A stretch of DNA of 64,000 nt from Macquaria australasica. Taxonomy: Eukaryota > Chordata > Actinopteri > Centrarchiformes > Percichthyidae. Below the pieces are notes generated by a model. It worked only from the letters and a program-made list of their open reading frames with translations, had not been told where the DNA came from and searched no databases. Shown piece after piece: positions 36,836-48,686 of this stretch. A program made the position numbers and the translations under genes. How positions within the stretch are numbered: position 1 is the first letter of the stretch; each line of letters begins with the position of its first letter. The stretch lies in the NCBI GenBank assembly GCA_005408345.1, contig SEMN01000327.1, forward strand, positions 62,001 through 126,000, written 5' to 3'.

Positions 36836-37566
36836 AAGTAGGAAATGCTCATTATGTTCTCTTTTGTTGTCTAGGCTGTGACATTTGATGTATGCTTTAC
36901 AGCTCATAGGTGAATCATTAAACCAATTATTTTAGTCTGGATATACAATATAACTGTGTTAATCCAAACTCTTATATGCTCAAAATGAGGTTTAGAAATC
37001 CAAGGAAAATAATGTTAGATTGCAAAATAAAACCTTGTTAAGCTATGCATTATCGTCAAATTTATAAAGAATAAAAAGGTATAAGCAAAAGGCCAGTGTA
37101 CATAGTTGAGTTTAGTTTGTACATTTCCTGTCACTGAATTTCATCAGTTTACCAATACTATAATGGCTGACATGGTAAACTCTGCATAATGTCAATTTTG
37201 ACAGCATTAATTCCATCAGTACAACAAAAGTCATGCCTGAATAGCCCATCTATCATGTCTCTTGTGTCTTTTTTCATTCTGCAAGCCAAGGACATTGCCA
37301 GGTATTTTTTCATATGGTAAATGACATCACTAAAACTATAAAAGTTGAAAAATTAAGGTATATTTTAGAGGTAGTGTGTGCATCTAGGGGGTGATTTCGA
37401 AAGATATGATCCATGGTGTTAATTGTCTGATTGATTAATTGATAAACATTAATGACATAGAAGATTTATGTGACTACTGAAGGACAGGGGGTATTGACTT
37501 TGTGATGTAATTGTAATACAAAGCAGCACAGTGTGTGACAACGCATCCAGACAAATGAGTGACAGA
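36836..37566. other. Non-coding intergenic DNA
   Basis: AT-rich; nothing supported. Confidence 0.5.
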
Positions 37567-38005
37567 CATTCTGTCATGCTCTGGCTGTCCCTCCTGAGCA
37601 CCTCTCTCCCCGCCCCTGTGTGCCTTCCCCTGGTGTAATTACCCTGATGTCTCTCACCTGTGTCTTGTTAGCGTCCTCCACCTGTGTATTTAGTCTCTGT
37701 GCTCCCATGTCTGTTTGCCAGTTCGTCTTGTCCCATTGTCCAAGCGTGCTAGCTCTTTCTACAACAGCTAAGTAGTTTTTCCCCGTGTTCTTGTGCTTTT
37801 GGGATTTCCTTTGTTACTTTGTTGGCATTTTTTCCATAGTCTTTTTGCTCCTTCCTAGTGAAGTGATTTTTTGTTTTCTGAGTCTGATTTTGGTTTCCAA
37901 CTTTGATTTTTGCCTTTTGCCCTTTTTTGGCAATAAAATCTTATCTTTTTGTACTCCTGTGTCTGGGGTCTGCATCCTTGAGTCCGTGCTCGTCGTGATA
38001 CATTC
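37567..38005 (+). mobile_element. Solo LTR, Ty3/gypsy-like, with 5-bp target-site duplication
   Basis: The LTR is 37,572-38,000 (429 bp). It begins TGTCATGCTCTGG and ends CGTCGTGATA, where the last bases should be CA, so the 3' tip has probably mutated. It lies between perfect 5-bp repeats CATTC at 37,567-37,571 and 38,001-38,005. A polyadenylation signal AATAAA at 37,932-37,937, followed by a T-rich region, fits an R-U5 boundary. The GC-rich, pyrimidine-rich 5' half contrasts with the flanks. No primer binding site, polypurine tract or coding follows, so it is solo. It shares GCCAGTTCGTCTTGT with the minus-strand LTR at 36-539. Confidence 0.82.
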
Positions 38006-40514
38006 ATCATGACTCGGTGTCACTTTTCAATCTGGCTTGCAATCTAATTTATTTTTTATGGTAAATAAACGTATTATCTCATATTATCCATTATTGATAG
38101 GAATTTTATCAGATCTTTTGTCTTTATACAGATAAGAATCTGCATGTTAAAACTTGTTTTCTAAACAGATCCTTATTCATTTAAGATATCTACAACTATA
38201 GAAGTACAGAAAGAAAAGTTATATTATAACTTAAAACACTTTCTCCACATTTAAGAACATAGATAAAGATGTTTTTGTTTTATTTTCCGGCAGACCTAAA
38301 ATTATCATGAGTTAGCTGACTTAACCAAATAATGACCTGATAGTAACATTACACCCTACTCATTGCTTCAAGTTTTACATTGTGTTTATGTGCATGAGCC
38401 TTTCACAATCACCCATCAATGAATGTCGACACACTCATGTTGGACCTAAGGACATAATTACTTCATTTTGAGAAGCAAATATTATATAACAATATTTACA
38501 TACAGACCAAGTAACAACATACAGACCAGACATAGCGCGAGTCAGTAAGGAGATCGTATAATGAAAACAATGTAACAATTTAATTGCGCTACCAAGCAGG
38601 TGACACCCATGGTTGTTATTCTCTTTCAGATCAAAAACTATAACTGGTCATGCCAAAGTAATCGACTGTTCTTACCTGCTGCTACCGAGAACTTCTGCTG
38701 CTTCTATCCACTGAGAACGTACTCCAACTTTGTGCTGTGTTGACTCCTGGAAATGTCTGGCCAGCGATCTCAGACCCGGTCAACGCAGATACTGACAATC
38801 TTTAACAGGAACTCTGAGAAAAGTAAAGCACTCCACTTCCCTCCTGTTAAAGCACAAAGCTTTGTGACTGTGGTGAACCTGCCCTTCTTCTATTGCTTAG
38901 CAACCAACTCAAAGAACCTCAGCCATGTGGTCAGTGCTGCCTGTGTGTGGATCTCCTAAGTACTTCCAACTAAACTATGTTGCGGTGTGGCTCGTACTGG
39001 ATCAAGTCATCACCAACGGTACCTTGTCTTCCTAAACGCAGTTCCACCTATAGAGTGAGGGATCTGTAGGACTGCCTCCGACTGACTGCAGGCCACGCTC
39101 TGCTGTCAAAATCACTGCATTATGATCAACCAAACAGGTGGATTCCAGATGAATGCATGAGGGCTTTGGAAGACTCCAGACAGACCACAGTTTTGACCTG
39201 CTGTCACCTGTCCCCACCAGCTCAACATATACCATCTATTTTCTCATGTGCTAATAGGACATTTAAAGTTGTTACTCCAAAATTGTCTTTATCATTGTCA
39301 TATATAAATGCATGTAGTCTGTATCTTTTTCACTTTAGAAATCCTTTTCTGTAGTTCATGTATTGATAAAGACAGTTTACAGTACCAGCGTCATCTTTAT
39401 GTTTTTATATTCCAGGGCATAAAATGTGAAATGTATTGGCTGTAAGCATTCTGTTTATTGCAATGGAAAACAGTTCAATGGAAAACATGTTATGACTAAT
39501 TACCTGAGGCTTTGTTGGTGGTTGGATATTGATCAACTTTTGTGTTAGCCCTATTATATTCCCTCTTCACTAACAAATGCAGAGAATTATAGGCAGATAT
39601 TATATTATTGCCCACACTGAGGAACAGTTGACCTCAGCTGACTGAAAGTTACACCCTTACATGTTTATACGTGTTATCTCTATGCCTAGTCTGTTAGTAA
39701 ATGTTTGCTAAAATCCATTAATTTCCAGAATATCAGTGTCTTTGTGTGTATATGTACACATCGGTTGATCTGTCTTGATGTGACGTTTTGTTTGGCCAAA
39801 AGAAGAGACAATTAAGTCATCAGGAGCTTCCTCCTACAATGTCAATCTTAGGTGTGTTGGAGTTTGATGTGTGATGTTCAGAGGGAGTCTTAAGTCCTTC
39901 ATGCCAAGATTTGGGGAGGCAGGATTACTCAAATGTCTTTCAAGTTTGTGGGCTCTGCTTGTTAATCATTTGTCTCCATTTTTTTTTCTTTCCTTATGTC
40001 AGTCCTTTCTACCAGTAATGCAAGGTTGAGGAGCCATTTAATTACTACTTGCCACAGGTTTCTTCCTGTCTCCTTCCTTCACTGTCCCCTTATTTTTGGT
40101 GGATACCCTCCCTTCTCATTACTGTCATCACAGAGTCTCATTGCTCAAAGAAGACAAGAAGGTGGCTGACAACAACTGCAAATCAACCAGTGTCTATGTA
40201 ACACTTATAACTGTCATTCTCCATTTAGAAAATCAGAAAATTGAATTTGTTTTTTTAATTCAAATTCAGGCCTAATAAGTGTTACGTAGACCAACCAGGT
40301 CAGATTTATTATTTTTTTATTTTAGTTGGTTTTAATAATATTCTTTTCATGTTCTCTGTTGATATGACGAGTGTTTGATATAAACAAATATGTGCTAAAT
40401 CTCTCCCATTAACTAACACATTGAGTTTGGGAATACTGTGGAGTAATAGTGGTTTCTTGTATATAAAGTTAGACTGCCATCTATGGATAAAACAGTGCAT
40501 TTATAATTTAAAAC
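38006..40514. other. Non-coding DNA with an unidentified protein-like stretch
   Basis: Between about 38,640 and 39,360 the base composition rises and several overlapping frames stay open. These are 38,753-38,959, and another frame from about 38,976 to 39,354 interrupted by one TAG near 39,069. I do not recognise either product; a decayed transposon or exon-derived fragment is possible. The remainder is AT-rich with nothing supported. Confidence 0.35.
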
Positions 40515-41000
40515 AAGCGCTGATGCTAGCAACTCACGTCAGCATGCTAACATGTTTACAATGATAATGCTAGCATGTTAATGTTTAGCAGGTATAATGC
40601 TCACCATGTTCACCATGTTGGTTTAAGTACAGTTGAGACTGATGGGAATGTCATGAATTTGGCAGGTGTCATAAACCAAAGTATGGGCCAAAATTAAATT
40701 TTGCCCTGATGATGAAAAGTCGGGAGGTCACAGTTTTTACAATTAATCCTCTGGGGACCATGAATGTCTGTACTGAATTTCAAAACAAAGCATCCAATAG
40801 TTATTTCAACCTCATGGTGGCGTTAGAGGAAAAGTCAGGGGTTCACCAAAGTCATTAGGATTCATCTTCATCTTTACGAAATATCATAGCAATCCATCTG
40901 ATAGTTGTCAAGATATTTCAGTCTGTACAGAAGTGGTGGGCCGACTAACACCCCGACATTGCCATCCCTAGAACCATGCTGATGTCAAAAAAAAAAACAT
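40515..41000 (+). mobile_element. LINE-like retroposon 3' tail ending in poly-A
   Basis: The segment contains hallmarks of a common teleost interspersed repeat: ATGCTAACATG and TTTAGCAGGTATAATG boxes, GTCATAAACCAAAGTAT, GGGGACCATGAATGTCTGTA, CCTCATGGTGGCG, CAATCCATCTGATAGTTGTC, and CATTGCCATCCCTAGA. It then ends in a run of about 11 A at 40,988-40,998. The poly-A end on the plus strand shows the orientation and a retroposition origin. No reverse transcriptase frame is present, so it is a 5'-truncated 3' UTR. The LINE clade is uncertain. Confidence 0.55.
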
Positions 41001-44000
41001 TCAAAATTTATATGCTTGGTTCCTTTAAGCCAACAGCACACATTCAGTGCCCCGCCAAGATTAATCAACAGAAAATATTAAAAACAGACAACTGAGTCCT
41101 CTTTGCAACAAAAGTAATGCCTACAAAACGAGCATTTCCAGTAATTTGTTAGTTTGTTTATTAGGACTAGATTCTTGGCTTGGAAATGGATTTTAGGCAG
41201 GATGAACTAGCATTGCTGGTTGGCAGACAGAATCCGTGTGCTGTCACTACACTCTGTCCTGTTCTATTATAAAAGCCCAGTCAGATGGTGATCTGTTTCC
41301 AGCTTTTTTTTTCTCAAGCTTGATAAACCTGGGTTTGTTTGGTAGCACGTCCACCAATTCAGACATTCTTTCTCAATGTCTAAGGCAGCAGAAAATATAG
41401 CTATTGAGCTCAGCTTATTCAAGATGGAAGGGATCAGATAAAGCTGGAGACATGTTGCTGCTCCTGGGAAAAAAAACAAAAACAAGATTAGTCCAGTGAC
41501 TTCTCAGCCTTGGTGGATTCTGGGTTCTGTGGCACCAACTCAATGATAGCCGTATCCACTTGTCCTTGAATTGAGAAAACACCTTAGCTATGGTGAATTT
41601 GTGTAATTTCTTATCACTTAAAACTGTATAAAAATGTTTAGTGTAGAAATGTGAAATCAAACTGTTTTCCAAAATAGCATCTTTATAAAGTATAAATAAA
41701 GTCCAGTCTTTTATTCATACAGTGTGATGTGTCACCTCCATCTCTGAGGTCAGTCACTGTCCTCAGTCTTGCTTTGAGCACCACACCCCTTTCCAGCAGA
41801 GCTCTCTCACAGACAAATGCTTTTTGACTTGGAAATTCACAGCTCAGGCACTTATTCCTCCGAAGGACACAGCACACAGGATGCAACCCATATTTCCAAG
41901 TTTATCACTAGAGAGTTGCCATAAATTGGTGTAAAAATGCAGATAATACCAGTTTACAAGTTTCATGCAAGACAGTGCCAAAAAGCTGGGACGTTGGGAC
42001 AACTGGCAGACTGCATTCATGCTCCAAGTAAAATTTTTCAATAACTCCCTGAGATTAACAGCATATCCAGGCTGCTAACAAGAACAAACATAGAAGTATT
42101 TATTTGCATCCCGCTCTACTTTCATTAGTTTTATTAGTTTATATGATATATTTACGGATGACAGGTCACCACTGAATGCAAATGTGGCAGGTACAACATG
42201 CTCATGTGATATTCCCCAACTTTGTTTGATAGTAGCGGAATTCAGCAATAAACCACTGACAATAGATTGTGGGATAAGGCTGCAAAGAATAAACTGACTG
42301 TGTCCTCCAAATTCTGGCAAAAGAAGGTTGTATTTCTCAGCTGCATTTGGAGAAACCTTCGGAATTGAACAGGCCTTGTCTGTCCCTTGTGACATATTCA
42401 GTCTACAAATGTGGGCTTCAGAGGATCCAGCCCCACAGCTATGGGTACTGTCCTCCCCAGAGAGGGCATCAGTGCATTCCTGCAGTGGTGGATGATGGTG
42501 CAGAGGTGATCCTTTGCTAACATGCTACTGGATGTGTTCTGCCATGATGGCACTTACTCAGGTTTTCTGATCTACAAAGACAGTTTGAAATGAGAACATC
42601 TACTGATCCATGACTCCATTATGTCTGGTCTTGATTCCACTCTTGTTAGGCACACAGCTATGAGTATGTGCTGTGGTCTGTGGAATGCAATGCAGTCCTA
42701 ATTCACAGCACTTTGTAAGGGAAAAAGTAAAAATAAATAAATAAATAAACTATAAAGATTTAGAAAGACTAAGAATTTTAAGGATAACAAGGAGTGTTCA
42801 GTCTGCCATTGGTTTATTCATTCCCCATTTTTGTCAAAGTGATTGCCAAAAGTCATTTCAGGCAGTAACTGACACGTTACTAATGATATATGAGAATTAG
42901 TAATATTATACATTAGTCTGATCAAATACAAATACACTATTAGTCTGAAATATCTGTTACATATTTTGTTTGCTGTTGATTTTTGCACATATCTCTAGAA
43001 AATGCATTGTGATATAAATGTACTTAGCATATAACACACAGCATACATATCTTCTGTCTGTCAGCCAGAATCCTGAGCCTCAGCAGGCAAATGTCTAACG
43101 CAGCTCTTGTCAGAATCAGTGCAGTAGCTGCCCTTTCTCAATCCCCCACAGGTGGCCCTTAATTCAATGGCATTCTCTAAAAACTGTGCAGCATATTGGC
43201 AGACCTGATACACACAGTGTACTCACAGTCACAGTGCACCACTAGCAATGACCTTAACATGTATGCATTGAAGCAGTATTGAGTATTCCTTTAAGCACTC
43301 CTTATCTCTAATACAGACAAAGGCTGATGACTGTTAAAGTCTCCACAACACTGACACCACCTGAACCACGTGGTTAGATTTCATTATATTCAATATCTTG
43401 ATTTATAGGGAGATAAAGGAAATAACTGGACTTTGGTCTTTGCTTACTTTACCATTACTACATTGATCTGGAGAGTCATAAAATAAAACCCTACAGCTAG
43501 TCTGCCACAAAACATGCCTACTTAAGCATAAGCAATCACGCACGTAGTACCTGGACTTTTATGGGCATCAAAAAGTACTTTTGCATATTGAGTCATGTTA
43601 TCAGTTTTCCAAGCGTGTTTCTTCTTTTGGGAGAAAAATCATCGTATTGAAAGGAATAATGCAGGTAATCCACTGACATAACGATTAGGGAGTCACTCTG
43701 GACTCTAGGAGGTCAAACCTTGAACGATGTCTTTACTTAAGCCTTTGATTACCTGGCAGTTAGAATAATGACTTTGAAACATACAACCTTGATATAATTA
43801 GAATATATAAGATAGATTAGAAATGAGTTCATGTTTAGATACTGTTCACATGTGAAAGTTCAGTGTAGATGAGACATCTCACAACCCATCTGGTTTCTAC
43901 ACTGACCAGAGAAGCAACCAATTCATGTAAAGAAACCTCAACTCCCATGTTGTATGCAGCCTGGGACCCACACCTATAATGTACAGTGGCAGCCATGGTC

Positions 44001-45895
44001 TCATATTTCATATAATCTCCACTCTCTCATGTGTCTTTTAACTGTTATGAGCCTGTGGCCTGTTGCCACCCGCTCAATATGGCTGACCGTCTGAGTGATT
44101 GGCCCATTTATTCCCCCGATGTGCATCGATTTTGTTCTGACACAGCTGCAACCCCTCGTCTTGGAGCCCTACCTTGGACATATCCCTTTAATAGTTCTCT
44201 CCCATGTCACAATTCTGAATGGATGGGATCCATAATAGTGACATTTCTATGCTACTTACTTTAACAGATGCCCCCTCTGATATGGAACCTCCCAACATTA
44301 CATTTGGGGACTGATGTCTATGCAGTGAAAATGTGCGCAGACACAATGTATCAGTGAGGAGCACCAGTGAATCTCTGACCCTGTCTTTGAGATTTACCTG
44401 CTGTATTGCTCTCTTTCTCTCTCCATTGCTTCAGTGTATGTGACGTTATGTCACATGTCTGCTATTACAAACAAAGAAGCTACACAATTATACTTTTTTT
44501 AGTTACTAACAGTTGTGTTGGAATAACATTGGAATAACTGATTTCAATTTCATATTTATAAAAGAACATAATAATAATGATATAATAATATATTTAAAAA
44601 AACCCATCTAATGTTCAGATTATCTAAGAACACTTGGGCCAAAGGGAAGGACACAAGGCTTTCCTCATCCTTTATTTCTGGGCAGAAAGGGAAGGTTACT
44701 AAGCCAACTAAATATCCTGTGACTTTATTTTATTTTCTGTTAATCAATCTCATAATCAACTGTGAAAGAAGAGATATTGTTTCCATCTGGTTTTTCACGT
44801 TAATTGAACTTGACAACCATCTATCAGTCCTATCAAAACCCATAAATTGTGAAACTGTATTGACCCAGGCCTTGCCAATTATAAATAATTAATAATAAAT
44901 ATAATTTAAATAATTGTTAAATAAACTGCTTATAAAATGGACGAGGTCAGAGAAGAATCACCAGGACACATGTAAGATAGCACTCAGGCCACAATTATTA
45001 AAATGACAGCTATTTACCAATGAGATGTACAGAGAGAACACAGCTCACAATACACATCTTGAAATGGGTGTGCCATACAGTATAAGGCAGTGCTGGATTC
45101 CACTTTTGCAAGCTAAGAGGAAAAGAAAAACTGAGACTTTTGTCACTTTTTAGTCAAAATGAGCTATGGATATGCATGTCATGTCACAAAGAAGACATAG
45201 TCCCAAGATGGTTACAGGTGCATTATGGTTGCTTAGGTTTAGATCTGGTACAGCACACTCCCAGATCTCATTGTCAATAGAGAACCTTCACAATCAGGTG
45301 AAACTGGACGTTTACAAGTTAATGTGCTTTGCAGTAAATGTGTGACTCTTTTCCAATAGCATGGACCAACATCCCTGTGGAACATTTCTTGTTGCACCTT
45401 GTTAATTAAGAAGTACTACTCATTAGGTCTATGCAATGAAGTGGCCAATTCAAGTGTATTTCTTTCTTCCTTTTTATTGAGAAAAAAACAGCAAAAAACA
45501 ATGCATTAAGTCCTGTCAATTCCTGTTGATTTGGAATAAAAATTTAATTGAACCAAATTATTAGAAATGTTGTTAATAGCCATAAACACAATGCAAAATT
45601 TAACATTTGTACATTAAGGCTAAACTAAAAGTTAAATAACTATTCCAGTGGCCAAGGCACAGTTGAATCTTCTGACTGGGAAAAAATGAAGCTGGGTCTG
45701 GAAACGAATAGAACAGAAAATGATACTGACCTTTATCACTGTCATCAGAGCTAACTCTGGCCTCCCTGGGGCCCTAAACAAACTCCTGCTATCTGTCATG
45801 GTCTTGACAACATTTGAAATGCCATTTTGACATGGGTGTCCAGGGCCCTTGGGAAGTGTGGGAAACCTACGCAACTAGCATGGTGTACATACGCA
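41001..45895. other. Gene desert: non-coding DNA
   Basis: No supported gene or RNA. An (AAAT)n tract lies at 42,729-42,749. Frames such as 42,075-42,395 (minus) and 44,031-44,264 (plus) show no motif. Sequence at about 45,745-45,895 may be the upstream part of the decayed RNase H-like element annotated next. Confidence 0.5.
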
Positions 45896-46143
45896 AGACA
45901 TCAATGAAATGAACAAATGGGTCAACGCTCAGGAGAGTCTCTTCCTACATGACGGTTATCATAGACGTATACATGATGGGATGGGGAAACACATGCATGA
46001 CCAGAGCATTTGATGCCAGGTGGGATCCAGAGGAGCCCCAAGACACCAATCTGATTGAAATGGATGAAGATCTATGTCCTCCACACTCTAGTTACTTGGC
46101 GCAAAGATGTGTTAGGGAGGATGGAAAACCAGTGACAGCATAA
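45896..46143 (+). pseudogene. Decayed retrotransposon RNase H-like fragment (DIRS/Ngaro-type)
   Basis: The frame around 45,937-46,070 reads SSYMTVIIDVYMMGWG, then about seven residues on FDARWDPEE, then TNLIEM. This parallels the RNase H start of tyrosine-recombinase retrotransposons (pattern VVTTDAS-xx-GWGA ... G-x-W ... HIN-x-LEM). The first catalytic aspartate and the GWG signature survive; DAS has become DVY and HINxLE has become TNLIE. The frame ends at 46,143 without the rest of the domain. Assignment rests on one motif string, so it is moderate. A Ty3-type RNase H is the main alternative. Confidence 0.4.
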
Positions 46144-46479
46144 ATTAACATACAAAGCTCACTCAGTGTTAGCCGGTTTAGGGTTTGATGGTCATTGATG
46201 CAACATGTTTCAAGGTTAATTTGCTCCATACAGGGGCCAGAGGGGGCAAAATAAATAGTTAAATAAATAAATTATCTAAAAAATCCTCCCTCTTACATAG
46301 TGAATGAAACTTAAGTAATTAAAAACTGAGTGGATCTACTTCACTCAAATGTAAAAGTGATTTACATTACAACAAAAGCATATCTAACCCTTTCACTGGT
46401 TCTTTGAAGAAATACTTTGAAGAAATACTGAACAGTAGGTGTGCAGCAGAATGAAAAGCCACTGTGCATGAGAACAATA

Positions 46480-46707
46480 TACAGGGGGTGGACATAATAA
46501 CATGAACACCTGTACCATATATACAGTAATAATGCAATCTAATGCAACAGCAAATAGCGTACAATATAATACGTTGCCATTGTACAACACATCAAACTCC
46601 AGCCTCAAGAATTATCATTATTATGTATCACTAAGGTCATTACATGCTTCACAGGGGAAGTATTTATTTCAAGGCTATTGAATTGGATGACTGTTGTCCA
46701 CCCTGTA
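46480..46707. mobile_element. Mariner-type MITE with TA target duplication
   Basis: The element is 46,482-46,705 (224 bp). It begins CAGGGGGTGGACA and ends TGTCCACCCTG, an inverted pair differing by one or two G. TA dinucleotides flank it at 46,480-46,481 and 46,706-46,707, the target of Tc1/mariner transposases. There is no coding capacity. The ends are well preserved compared with other repeats here, suggesting a younger insertion. Confidence 0.78.
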
Positions 46708-47225
46708 CTTACAATGACCTACATATAGTACTTACTAACTGAAAGGTCAGCATTCCCTTTAAAGCTGCCATGCCCAAATACCACACACAAACTCAAAGTA
46801 TTATGTATGTCGCCACAAATTGTCACAGTTCTTGCTCAAATCAATGGCTGGTATTTATAAAATAAAATTATTGGGAGCTGCTCAAAAGTAGCATATAAAT
46901 TAGATGCAAAAAACATCATTATAAAATATTCCTCCGTACAACCAATACGATACAGTAAACTGATGAGATAGAAAGACACCAGCTGGACAGAGATGGAAAG
47001 TGGCAAACAAATACATCTCTCTTACTGACCGAATTTTGACATATAAACTCCTGAAATCTAGGCTTTGGAAATTAAATTAGCAGACAAGAATATGTTGCTT
47101 TCCTAAGCATCTACTGAGTTAAATATATGTTGCTTTGCAGTGCTGCCATCCAACTGATTACAAAATCTTGCTGCTTTAAACAACAGTGCTGTTTTATTAT
47201 TATTGTTTTTTTTTCTGTTTGACAG

Positions 47226-47367
47226 TAAGCTCACGTTGGAGCATCTGAGATGGCAAGAGGCCGAGCTGACAGCCCAACAGGCACATCAGTGTCAGGTCTA
47301 TGACAGCTATGCCTTGTTATACCCGGTCGAGGGCCTTTCCCTGATCTGCCTCTCGGGAGTTTCAAAG
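47226..47367 (+). other. Exon-like block of unknown identity
   Basis: A good acceptor (TTTTTTTTTCTGTTTGACAG, AG at 47,224-47,225) and a plausible donor (CAAAG|GTATGC at 47,367/47,368) bound 142 bp. The plus-strand frame stays open throughout (phase set by AAG CTC ACG...), and base composition is higher in GC than around it. The translation (for example RWQEAELTAQQAHQCQVYDS) matches nothing I recognise. It may be a real exon of an unannotated transcript, a conserved non-coding element, or chance. Confidence 0.25.
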
Positions 47368-48055
47368 GTATGCACACAAAGTAGCCAAGACGAGCTCGAC
47401 TCACAAATGTAGAGCTTTGCTGACTGTGGTCTTTTTCAAGTTAATTGCAAAGCACAGATTGAACGTGTGTTCCATCAGATGGGTTGTGTAACTCCATGAA
47501 ATTGTTGTTGAGTTTTCTACTATATGATCATTCAAATGGGAAAGACATTTTTCCATGCATTGCAGAGAATTGAGTGCAGTTGTCACACACTTGGATAAGT
47601 ATGCAGGTATGAGATAGCAGATGAGCATTATTTGTATTATATCTATGGACTGTACACTAAAAAGTGAACCTCACTGGGAAAAAAGTATTTTATAATTCAG
47701 TTAAATTTTCTTGATATGAAAATATGAAGATTGTATTTCTTACACCTTACTAGCTCATTTTCCACCTCTTTGCTTATCCAAAACTACATAGGATATCATA
47801 AAATGTCTTAACATGTAATTATAACATGCTGATCTCTACATCATCATAACACTATGTAATTCTGCCACACACCTCTCTCGTGCACACAACATGATAAGGG
47901 TTGCCAAAGACCTTTATTTTGACACCACCCTCTGACTGATTATTGCATTTACTTCACATTTAACTCAACTTTAATCTAACAGTAACAGTAAAAGTCCTCT
48001 GATGCCAGCGTCCATACCATTGATTATAAGGCTGTTTGACTGAAGAGTAAAAGAA
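47368..48055. other. Non-coding intergenic DNA
   Basis: Nothing supported. Confidence 0.5.
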
Positions 48056-48549
48056 CTAAAATCATCAATTAATGAATACAGTATTTTAACAAAATGTGTT
48101 TATAATGTATGCATTTGTTAAATGAGTTTCAAATCATCAAGAGCAAGCAAATTCCTAAGATATGATGTTTTGATACAAAAGTTCAAAATAAAACGTGCAA
48201 ATCTTTTTAACTCAAATTGCTCAGACAATTATAATGTAAATGCAGTATGACGATGTCCTTTAAAATATCTTTTTAAAAAACTATCTATCTACACTATCTG
48301 TCTATTCTTATTCATTCACACTGAGTTGTAATCCCCACTAAACCTCTCCCCTGGACAGCCCTGCCTCACTGCTTCAATTCAATCAATTGACTGCATAATG
48401 GATGGTCACAGCAAACTGCCATTTCACTGAAGGGATCTGGGTTTCAGGGATTAATTGGTATAAATTTTACATTGTGGCAGCAGTTTGACTGTTGTTTATT
48501 TCATCTGTGGGGAAAAAATGTTAAGGCTCTAGGTATAGTCAGTTTAGGG
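48056..48549 (+). repeat. Local direct duplication, copy A
   Basis: Three consecutive blocks (about 48,062-48,125; 48,131-48,264; 48,297-48,549) reappear in the same order and orientation in copy B. The second block shares a stretch of about 29 identical bases beginning ATCATCAAGAGCAAGC. The third shares CACTGAGTTGTAATCC, CATTGTGGCAGCAGTTTGAC and AATGTTAAGGCTCTAGG. Copy A is the compact version. It contains no gene or transposon that I recognise. Confidence 0.8.
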
Positions 48550-48686
48550 TTTAAAAATGTTTTCATTTTTCGTCCTCATTATCCTTTACCAGGGTGGATA
48601 TGTGTGATGTCCATGCTGATACAGAGGAACCTAAAACTGTTCACCTGCTCCATCTCAGCTCCACAAATAATATCATAGACAGCATG

